A DNA stretch of 7,557 nucleotides from Clostridiales bacterium UBA4644 (lineage in GTDB: Bacteria; Bacillota; Clostridia; Oscillospirales; Butyricicoccaceae), in assembly GCA_002405755.1 (NCBI GenBank), contig DHMK01000067.1, forward strand, positions 1 through 7,557, read 5' to 3'. The notes below the pieces were generated by a model. It made no database searches. It worked only from the letters and a program-made list of their open reading frames with translations, and had not been told where the DNA came from. Position numbers and translations under genes: made by a program. Position 1 is the stretch's first letter. Every line of letters starts with the position of its first letter. Shown one piece after another: positions 1-4,944 of the stretch.

Positions 1-2051
1 TGCCCGTTGCTTCCGCCGGAGGGCTCCTCCGCGGAAAGCACGATGTTCCGCAGCTGCGCCGTGGTATACTGCTCGTTGTCCTGCGCCTTTACCACGCCGC
101 CCAGCGTCCCCGCCGTGATCTGTCCCGCCCCGTGGGTGTGGCTTTTGGCCGCTGCCTGCGCCAGCACATCCTGCACCATGGCGCTCTTGTCTGCCGCCGT
201 CCAGTAGTCCGTCCCCTTCACCGGGGTATAGCCCGCCGGCCCTGTGGCTCCCGTCGCGCCGGTGGCTCCCGTGTCGCCCTTCTCGCCGGCAGGGCCTTGC
301 GGGCCGGTCTCGCCCGTGGCTCCCTTTTCTCCCGCAGGTCCCTGGGGTCCCGTGGCTCCGGTGTCGCCCTTATCCCCGGTTTCGCCCTTGTCGCCGGTTT
401 CGCCCTTGTCGCCCTTCTCGCCCTTGTCGCCCTTGTCTCCCTTTGCGCCTGCCGCGCCCCGGGCGGGCTTGCCCGTGTCCGTGGTCCCCAGATACCAGTT
501 TCCGTTTTCCCCGATGGTGGGGGTGATGCCGTTGGTCCCGTCCGCCCCCTTTGGGCCGGTAGGCCCGGTGGGTCCCTGGGGGCCTTGCGCCCCGGTGTCA
601 CCCTTCGCGCCGGTGTCGCCCTTGGGTCCGGTGGCTCCCGTGTCGCCCTTGTCGCCCTTCTCCCCGGGATCGCCCTTGTCGCCGGTGGCTCCCTTGGGGC
701 CTTGCGGGCCGGTGTCGCCCTTCGCCCCCTGGAGCGGGCCGTTGTTGACCCACTTTTTCCCCACGCCATCGTAGATGTAAATATCATAGGGTTCTCCCGC
801 CCCAACGCCATAGGCGTCTCCCGCCGTGGGGTTCGTCACCGCCGCGCTCAGCGCCGCCGCCGTGGCATAATAGCCCTTCACCACGAAGCCTGCGCCCGTA
901 TCGCCCTGCGGTCCCTGGGGGCCTGTGGGGCCGGCGGGGCCGCGCTCTCCCTGCGGGCCTGTGGGTCCCTGGGGGCCGGTGGCTCCCGTGTCGCCCTTGG
1001 GTCCGGTGGCTCCCGTGTCGCCCTTGTCGCCCTTCTCCCCGGGATCGCCCTTGTCGCCGGTGGCTCCCTTGGGGCCGGTGTCGCCTTTGGGTCCCTGCGG
1101 CCCGGTGGCTCCCGTGGCCCCAGTATCGCCCTTTTCGCCCTGCGGCCCCTGAATGCCCTGCGGCCCCGCCGGGCCGGTCGCGCCGGTGGCTCCCGTGTCG
1201 CCCTTTTCGCCCTTGTCGCCGGTCTCGCCCTTGGGGCCGGCAGGCCCCTGGGGACCTGTAAGCCCCTGGGGACCTTGCGCTCCGGTGTCTCCCTTGTCTC
1301 CGGTCTCGCCCTTTTCGCCGGGATCGCCCTTCGCTCCGGTCTCGCCCTTCTCGCCCTGCGCCCCAGTCTCGCCCTTGTCTCCCTTTTCGCCCTTCAGGGC
1401 TGCCAGCTGGGCGGCGGTAAAGTCAGCATAGGTAAAGGGATCGCCCTTGGGGCCGGTCTCTCCCGTGGCTCCGGTCTCTCCCGTCTCCCCCTTCGGCCCC
1501 TGCAGGGCGGCCAGCTGCTCGTCGGTAAAATCGGCATAGGTAAACGCTGCGCCGGTCTCGCCCTTTGGCCCCACCAGGCTTGCAAGCCATTCCTCCTCCG
1601 TGCCCTGATATCCGTGCTTCAGCGCAATGCCATAGGCAGTGAGATAATATCCCCGCCAGGGCATCAGCCCCCGCTCCGCCTCCCCGTTGTCATACCACGG
1701 CTGATGGGTGTCTGCCGGGCGGTAGTTTCGGGCGAACCAGCGGATATATTCCCCGAAGAAGCTGTTGAAGACCTGCATGGTGTTCTGATATTTGCTGTAT
1801 TCGCCGTTGGCAAAGTCGATCATGGCCGTCAGGTATGCCCAGTAAATCTTATCGTGGGGCGGCTGCACCAGCAGCGTCTTGTTCTGATCCGCGTCATAGC
1901 TGTAAGCAAGGATCTCCTCGCTGGCCCGCAGCAGCACCTCCGTCTGCACCAGCCCCTCGCATTCGTTGATCCACTGGGTCTTTGCCGCGTTGGAAAAGGC
2001 ATTGGGCTTGATCTCGTCCACATAGTTGATCACGCTTTTCAGCGTTGCCAT
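1..2051 (-). CDS. Collagen-like phage structural protein with connector-like N-terminal domain (3' end outside window)
   Basis: The frame starts at the ATG at 2051-2049 and stays open to the left edge: 683 codons without a stop. The start is fixed by AAAGGAG eight bases upstream. Residues 1-115 form a helical, aromatic-rich domain (IKPNAF at 14-19, PPHDKIYWAYL at 64-74, GEYIRWFARNYRP at 100-112). From memory this resembles small stand-alone proteins found just after the capsid genes in clostridial phages, possibly head-tail connectors. Residues 135-160 carry the GTEEEWLASL linker typical of phage collagen proteins. Gly-X-Y tracts follow at 161-169, 185-205, 221-388, 442-508 and 532-606. They are interrupted by two FTYADF repeats, a globular module at 389-441 and a second (GITPTIGENGNWYLG) at 508-531. 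Residues 607-683 (GYTPVKGTDYW to EEPSGGSNG) look like a common C-terminal fibre segment, so the stop is probably close. The likely role is a trimeric fibre or appendage on the virion. The collagen nature is certain from sequence; the exact virion position is inference. Confidence 0.9.
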   Translation of the reverse strand, partial: MATLKSVINYVDEIKPNAFSNAAKTQWINECEGLVQTEVLLRASEEILAYSYDADQNKTLLVQPPHDKIYWAYLTAMIDFANGEYSKYQNTMQVFNSFFGEYIRWFARNYRPADTHQPWYDNGEAERGLMPWRGYYLTAYGIALKHGYQGTEEEWLASLVGPKGETGAAFTYADFTDEQLAALQGPKGETGETGATGETGPKGDPFTYADFTAAQLAALKGEKGDKGETGAQGEKGETGAKGDPGEKGETGDKGDTGAQGPQGLTGPQGPAGPKGETGDKGEKGDTGATGATGPAGPQGIQGPQGEKGDTGATGATGPQGPKGDTGPKGATGDKGDPGEKGDKGDTGATGPKGDTGATGPQGPTGPQGERGPAGPTGPQGPQGDTGAGFVVKGYYATAAALSAAVTNPTAGDAYGVGAGEPYDIYIYDGVGKKWVNNGPLQGAKGDTGPQGPKGATGDKGDPGEKGDKGDTGATGPKGDTGAKGDTGAQGPQGPTGPTGPKGADGTNGITPTIGENGNWYLGTTDTGKPARGAAGAKGDKGDKGEKGDKGETGDKGETGDKGDTGATGPQGPAGEKGATGETGPQGPAGEKGDTGATGATGATGPAGYTPVKGTDYWTAADKSAMVQDVLAQAAAKSHTHGAGQITAGTLGGVVKAQDNEQYTTAQLRNIVLSAEEPSGGSNG
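234..458 (-). repeat. Collagen Gly-X-Y tract 3 (25 triplets)
   Basis: Residues 532-606 are 25 unbroken triplets. The first half is dominated by GDK, GEK and GET (highly charged) and the second by GAT, GPA and GPQ. It ends at GYTPVKG, which opens the non-collagen C-terminal segment. Confidence 0.93.
528..728 (-). repeat. Collagen Gly-X-Y tract 2 (22 triplets)
   Basis: Residues 442-508 are 22 triplets plus a final glycine, between the module at 389-441 and the GITPTIGENGNWYLG module. Much of it duplicates tract 1 at the DNA level (see the 89-bp repeat). Confidence 0.93.
613..701. repeat. 89-bp perfect direct repeat, copy A
   Basis: Bases 613-701 match 988-1076 base for base at an offset of 375 bp (exactly 125 codons), with mismatches immediately outside both ends. 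The copy lies in collagen tract 2. Confidence 0.93.
888..1391 (-). repeat. Collagen Gly-X-Y tract 1 (56 uninterrupted triplets)
   Basis: Residues 221-388 of the collagen-like protein are 56 consecutive Gly-X-Y triplets with no register break. Common triplets are GDT, GAT, GPQ, GPK, GEK, GDK and GET. Lys-Gly-Asp and Lys-Gly-Glu sequences are frequent; in bacterial collagens, which lack hydroxyproline, such charge pairs are known to stabilise the triple helix. Threonine is very common in the Y position. Confidence 0.95.
988..1076. repeat. 89-bp perfect direct repeat, copy B
   Basis: Partner of the repeat at 613-701, located in collagen tract 1. The offset is a multiple of three, so recombination between the copies would delete or duplicate 125 codons, including the globular module at 729-887, without breaking the frame. 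Confidence 0.93.
1395..1436 (-). repeat. FTYADFT..QLAAL motif, copy 2 (in protein)
   Basis: Residues 206-219 read FTYADFTAAQLAAL, differing from copy 1 at two positions. It is the last insert before the 56-triplet collagen tract. Confidence 0.8.
1503..1544 (-). repeat. FTYADFT..QLAAL motif, copy 1 (in protein)
   Basis: Residues 170-183 read FTYADFTDEQLAAL, a short non-collagen insert between Gly-X-Y stretches. A second copy follows 36 residues later. From memory this motif recurs in collagen-like phage tail proteins of Bacillota; its function is unknown to me. Confidence 0.8.
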
Positions 2052-2059
2052 GGTTCGTT

Positions 2060-2066
2060 CTCCTTT
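2060..2066 (-). promoter_or_regulatory. Ribosome binding site of the collagen-like gene
   Basis: The minus strand reads AAAGGAG, followed by an eight-base spacer and the ATG at 2051-2049. This decides the start of the long collagen-like frame, because no other ATG near it has a comparable site. Confidence 0.8.
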
Positions 2067-2076
2067 CCTGTGTATG

Positions 2077-2109
2077 AAAACCGGGACGGCAGCCTGCGCC
2101 GCCGCCCCG
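2077..2109 (-). terminator. Candidate intrinsic terminator or attenuator between head-fibre and collagen genes
   Basis: On the minus strand, bases 2109 to 2098 pair with 2093 to 2082 as a 12-bp stem (ten Watson-Crick and two G-U pairs) around a four-base GCAG loop. One G and then four U (2080-2077) follow. The stem is very GC-rich, but the U run is short, so termination may be partial. It lies in the 68-bp gap between the stop at 2120 and the Shine-Dalgarno at 2060-2066, the longest gap in the window. It could separate abundant head transcripts from the fibre gene. Confidence 0.5.
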
Positions 2110-2119
2110 ATCCGCTCTG

Positions 2120-2329
2120 TCAGCCGCCGATCTTCGCGACCAGGGCGTTATACTTGGCCTTCAGATCGTTGACCAGCGTGACGACGGCGTCAAACTCCGC
2201 CTTCGTAGGCGCAGCGCCCGCCGCCGCGGCAGCATCCGCCGTTGTGACCTTGGAGCCAGACTGCTTCACGCCGCCCAGCTTCAGCTCGCCGGTCACCTCC
2301 AGATCTGTAAATCTCGTATAGTTCCCCAT
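2120..2329 (-). CDS. Small head-fibre-like structural protein
   Basis: This is a 69-residue protein. The N-terminal segment YTRFTDLEVTGELKLGG (residues 4-20) has the 'FTDLEVTG.L.LGG' form that I recall from proteins annotated as phage head fibre (the phi29 gp8.5-like Phage_fiber_2 type). An alanine-rich linker (31-40) follows. A C-terminal helix (46-67, FDAVVTLVNDLKAKYNALVAKI in part) has heptad-like hydrophobic spacing that could trimerise. The ATG at 2329 follows GGAGGG (2333-2338) at a spacing of three. Only ten bases separate it from the capsid stop, so the two are probably translationally coupled. The likely role is a short fibre or decoration attached to the capsid. Function is by resemblance only. 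Confidence 0.72.
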   Translation of the reverse strand: MGNYTRFTDLEVTGELKLGGVKQSGSKVTTADAAAAAGAAPTKAEFDAVVTLVNDLKAKYNALVAKIGG

Positions 2330-2339
2330 AGGCCCTCCG

Positions 2340-3347
2340 TCACGCGGTGATGAGCTGCGTCCCGCCGGTCACGCCGCCCACGGCGAAGCCCCGCCAGTCG
2401 TTGAAGCCGGCGGTAAACCGGGCATAGCCCTTCCACACGTTGGCGTCGTTGCCGCTAAGCTCGCTCCGGACCTCCAGCGCCACGCGGTCCAGCCAGAGGG
2501 CGCAGCCGTATTCGTCGTTGTACCGCTTGTCCAGCAGGATCCAGGGGGCCGTGCCCGCCGCGATAAACTGGTTCAGATAAGGCCACACGATCACATTCCA
2601 GCGGCCGAAATTGTAGTTGAAGCCGTTGTTGGCCGTGTTGGGGTCCTTGTCCGCGCCGATGGCCGCAAACACATCCCGCTTCAGCTTATAGTCGTTGGGG
2701 ATCAGGATGGTGGACGGGGCCACGTCCAGCACCTCGTCATTGTCGCCGCGGAAATCCTGCATCGCAGATTCCATCGCCCCCAGCGCGTCGCCGCTGAAGG
2801 CGTCGGAAAACAGGTTGGACTGCTTTGCCTTGCCCAGCTTGCTGGGATGGTCGGCGGCAAACAGAGCCTTTCCGTCTGCGCCTTTGGTGTCAAAGGTCTT
2901 GCCCAGGAAGACCGTCTCCGTCTTCTTCTGGATCGCCGCGCCCAGGATCGCCGCGCCAAACTTTTCCCTGGTGCGGTAGTAGCTGGTGGCAAAGCCCGCG
3001 GGCTGCTTCTTCAGCTCCATCAGCTTGCCGTCCTCCACGATCTCCCGGGAAAGAGAAAAGCTGTTCTTCCAGGTCATGTGCTCCAGAAACTTGCTGTAGC
3101 CCTCCTGCATGCCGTCTACGGGGTATTCCCCGTTCTCGCCCACCGGCTGGAAGCCGTCCATGGCCGTCATGGTGGAAAACTTCTCGCCCCAGTGGGTGGA
3201 GGTGCCCATGTTGAACAGCTCCGGCAGCATGCTGGCCTGCTCAAAGGCCTCGCCCCGCTTTTCCAGAAACAGCTTGATCGGCTCCTGGCTCTTGCCGAAG
3301 ATGCTGTTCTGAAGGCCGGAGCCTTCGGTAAAGGTGATATTCGCCAT
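2340..3347 (-). CDS. Major capsid protein
   Basis: This 335-residue protein is recognisable as a clostridial-phage major capsid protein, probably HK97-fold and often labelled gpT-like. Visible landmarks include GSGLQNSIFGK at the N-terminus, MTAMDGFQPVGENGEYP (60-76), the FDTKGADGK and LFAADHPSK stretch (152-170), QSNLF (176-180), LIPNDY (215-220), NYNFGRWNVIVWPYLNQF (244-261) and the C-terminal GFNDWRGFAVGG. It self-assembles around the scaffold to build the shell. There is no long N-terminal delta domain, consistent with the separate scaffold gene upstream. The ATG at 3347 is preceded by AAAGGAG (3359-3365) with an 11-base spacer. It sits between the decoration-type gene and the head-fibre gene, as expected. 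Confidence 0.93.
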   Translation of the reverse strand: MANITFTEGSGLQNSIFGKSQEPIKLFLEKRGEAFEQASMLPELFNMGTSTHWGEKFSTMTAMDGFQPVGENGEYPVDGMQEGYSKFLEHMTWKNSFSLSREIVEDGKLMELKKQPAGFATSYYRTREKFGAAILGAAIQKKTETVFLGKTFDTKGADGKALFAADHPSKLGKAKQSNLFSDAFSGDALGAMESAMQDFRGDNDEVLDVAPSTILIPNDYKLKRDVFAAIGADKDPNTANNGFNYNFGRWNVIVWPYLNQFIAAGTAPWILLDKRYNDEYGCALWLDRVALEVRSELSGNDANVWKGYARFTAGFNDWRGFAVGGVTGGTQLITA

Positions 3348-3372
3348 TGTTCACTGTACTCCTTTCGTCGTT

Positions 3373-3765
3373 TTAGAAGCGCACGCGGCACATGCTGCCG
3401 CTGGCGGTGCCGTCCATGTAGACGATCTCCGCCACGCCGTTTGTGGTGGTGGCCGTGACCTGCAGGCCGTCGGTGTGCAGCGTGACCTTGCTGCCCAGCT
3501 TAACGCTGGTGGCCGCCGCCGCGAAGGTGGTCTCCAGGATCATGTCCTTGCCCACGCGGATCACGGAGATGATCTCCCCTGCCGTGCAGGCGCTGTCCTT
3601 CTCACACATGGAAATGTAAGTGGGCGCGTTGGCTCCCGTGGCCAGCGCCAGCTGGCCGTTGGTCTGCACCAGCGCCATGCCCACCTTGGGGGTGATGGCG
3701 CTCGCGGGCAGGTATTCAATGCCCGGCACGCGGCCGCCATCCATGGAATGGATCTTAAAGCTCAT
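3373..3765 (-). CDS. Probable head decoration or stabilisation protein
   Basis: This 130-residue protein has no membrane segment and many short Thr/Val/Ala stretches, suggesting a beta-sandwich or barrel. Visible landmarks are the N-terminal MSFKIHSMDGGRVPGIEYLPA, then ITPKVGMAL, PTYISMCE, GKDMILETTF (middle) and the terminal GSMCRVRF. Its place directly before the major capsid gene is that of capsid decoration or stabilisation proteins (lambda gpD position). I recall similar small proteins paired with this capsid type, but cannot name the family. The ATG at 3765 follows an AGGAG-containing purine run at a rather long spacing (about 12 bases). Its stop lies 25 bases before the capsid start. 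A role binding the capsid exterior is inference from position. Confidence 0.65.
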   Translation of the reverse strand: MSFKIHSMDGGRVPGIEYLPASAITPKVGMALVQTNGQLALATGANAPTYISMCEKDSACTAGEIISVIRVGKDMILETTFAAAATSVKLGSKVTLHTDGLQVTATTTNGVAEIVYMDGTASGSMCRVRF

Positions 3766-3791
3766 GCTGTTTTGTCTCTCCTCTCGTTTTG

Positions 3792-4718
3792 TCAGTCTTT
3801 CTTATGGCTGCGGTTGTAATGCGCCTGGATCTCCGCGTCCGTCGCGCCCGGGTTCAGCGCACGGTACATCGCCTTCACATCCTCCGGCACGCTTAAAGCG
3901 CCCGTGCCCCGCTCCCTGGTCTGGCCCATGTGCCGCTTGCTCTGCACCGCGTTGATCGCCGCCTGTCTGGTGGCCGCCGCAGCGCCGCTGGTCAGCGCAT
4001 CGATGTTTGCCAGCCGGTAAGCGTCCAGCAGCGTGTTCCCGCGCTTTACCAGCTCCAAAAACCGGGGGTAGGTCTCCATGGCCGTCAGATCCTTCAGTTC
4101 CCGGATGTTGGGATCCAGCTTGCCGATCTCCTTCAGCTCCTCCTCCGTCCGAAGCTTCGCCTGGGTCTCCATGGCCGCCCGCCGCGCCTGCTCGGCCGCC
4201 TTTTGGGCCGCCTTGGCCTGCTGCACCTCCGGCAGACCGTCGATGAACGCGCTGAACTCCGCGTCGCTCATCCCGCTCTTCTTCAAAAGGCTGGCCTTGC
4301 GCTCCGCGTCGTAGCGCTGCCGGTATTCGTCATATTCCGCCTTCGATGTGATGGGCTGCTTTGTGTAGGGGTTCACCAGTCCGCTGTTTCGAAACGCCTC
4401 GTCGATGGTGCGTCTCGCTTCCTCCTGCGCGTCTGTGCGCGCCTTCTCCACGGCGGCATCCCGCTCCGCCTCCGCCTTGCGGCGTGCCGCGGCAAAGGCT
4501 GCGTTCTGCTCCGGGGTCTGCCGGCCCCGTCGTTCCTCCCCGTCCTCCGCGGCTTCCGGCGCTTCGGCAGGCTCCTGTGTCTCTTCTCCGGCAGGTTCGG
4601 CGGCCTCCTGCGCTTCTGCGCCTTGCGCCTGTGTGGTCTCCTCCTGGGCAGGTTCGGCGGTCTCCTGCTCGTTTCCGCCTGCATCGATGCCAAACAGCGC
4701 GCCGTAGTCGATCTCCAT
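3792..4718 (-). CDS. Scaffold-like procapsid assembly protein
   Basis: This 308-residue protein matches scaffolding proteins in composition and position. Residues 13-65 are a low-complexity acidic stretch rich in Glu, Ala, Gln and Pro. Residues 68-110 and 163-210 are highly charged helical, probably coiled-coil, segments. The NPYTKQPITSKAEYDEYRQRY segment (116-136) is typical of phage minor structural or scaffold proteins as I recall them. The C-terminus is a short helical segment ending in a basic tail (AHYNRSHKKD), comparable to the basic coat-binding end known in P22 scaffold. Such proteins form the internal core during procapsid assembly and then leave. The ATG at 4718 follows AGGAG at a seven-base spacing. 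No protease gene accompanies it, so release rather than cleavage is suggested. Confidence 0.85.
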   Translation of the reverse strand: MEIDYGALFGIDAGGNEQETAEPAQEETTQAQGAEAQEAAEPAGEETQEPAEAPEAAEDGEERRGRQTPEQNAAFAAARRKAEAERDAAVEKARTDAQEEARRTIDEAFRNSGLVNPYTKQPITSKAEYDEYRQRYDAERKASLLKKSGMSDAEFSAFIDGLPEVQQAKAAQKAAEQARRAAMETQAKLRTEEELKEIGKLDPNIRELKDLTAMETYPRFLELVKRGNTLLDAYRLANIDALTSGAAAATRQAAINAVQSKRHMGQTRERGTGALSVPEDVKAMYRALNPGATDAEIQAHYNRSHKKD

Positions 4719-4754
4719 TGTCTTGCTCCTCTCTGGATTTTTACGCTTTTCCTG

Positions 4755-4776
4755 CGATATGCTGTCGATATGCTGT
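4755..4776. repeat. Two tandem copies of an 11-bp unit
   Basis: CGATATGCTGT occurs twice back to back (4755-4765 and 4766-4776) in the 60-bp gap between the 47-codon gene and the scaffold gene. The second copy ends two bases before the stop codon of the 47-codon gene. It could be a replication-slippage duplication or a small binding site; nothing else supports a role. Confidence 0.85.
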
Positions 4777-4778
4777 GC

Positions 4779-4922
4779 TTACTTGTTCTTACCGCTTCTC
4801 AGGTCGGTCCCGGTCTTCACGGTGCTCTTACCCTTCCGGCTGTCGCCGCCGAAGGGTGCCTTCACAACCTGTGCGCCGGTGTTCTTGATGCTGCCGGCAT
4901 AGGTCGGTCTCTTCTCTGCCAT
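4779..4922 (-). CDS. Small basic protein of unknown function between portal and scaffold
   Basis: This is a 47-codon reading frame beginning MAEKRPTYAGSIKNTGAQVV and ending in KTGTDLRSGKNK. The ATG at 4922-4920 has a near-perfect AAAGGAGG at 4931-4938 with an eight-base spacer, and the stop is TAA at 4781-4779. It is rich in Lys, Arg, Gly and Thr, has no cysteine and no membrane segment, and is clearly basic. Strong translation signals and a fixed place 22 bases after the portal stop argue that it is real. I recall similar short proteins at this position in related clostridial prophages, but know of no function. Possible roles are a minor internal head protein or a portal or scaffold cofactor; these are guesses. 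Confidence 0.82.
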   Translation of the reverse strand: MAEKRPTYAGSIKNTGAQVVKAPFGGDSRKGKSTVKTGTDLRSGKNK

Positions 4923-4930
4923 TGCTCTTT

Positions 4931-4938
4931 CCTCCTTT
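4931..4938 (-). promoter_or_regulatory. Strong Shine-Dalgarno of the 47-codon gene
   Basis: The minus strand reads AAAGGAGG, eight bases before the ATG at 4922. It is one of the strongest such sites in the window and the main reason to accept this short gene. Confidence 0.8.
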
Positions 4939-4944
4939 CCGTGT

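Noticed and set aside
234..1391. Could the repeated GC-rich units be a CRISPR array or minisatellite?
   Set aside because: The units follow a nine-base codon period and encode unbroken Gly-X-Y triplets. There are no equal repeats separated by unique spacers.
244..1431. Several plus-strand frames giving Pro-rich repeats (SPLSPVAP type)
   Set aside because: These are the reverse complement of the collagen tracts read in another frame. The period comes from the Gly-X-Y codons, and there is no Shine-Dalgarno or independent domain.
132..2321. A 729-codon open frame on the plus strand, opposite the collagen-like and head-fibre genes
   Set aside because: Its product is a low-complexity Gly/Ala/Leu/Arg repeat that mirrors the Gly-X-Y codon pattern of the minus strand. 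It has no family resemblance, and it runs across the end of one real gene and most of another. The minus-strand frame has a proper start site and recognisable domains.
2847..3458. A 203-codon plus-strand frame opposite the capsid gene
   Set aside because: It has no domain resemblance and overlaps the confidently identified major capsid gene; it is an antisense shadow.
4719..4778. A promoter in the 60-bp gap before the scaffold gene
   Set aside because: No convincing -35 and -10 pair is visible on the minus strand; only the tandem 11-bp unit and the scaffold Shine-Dalgarno are present.
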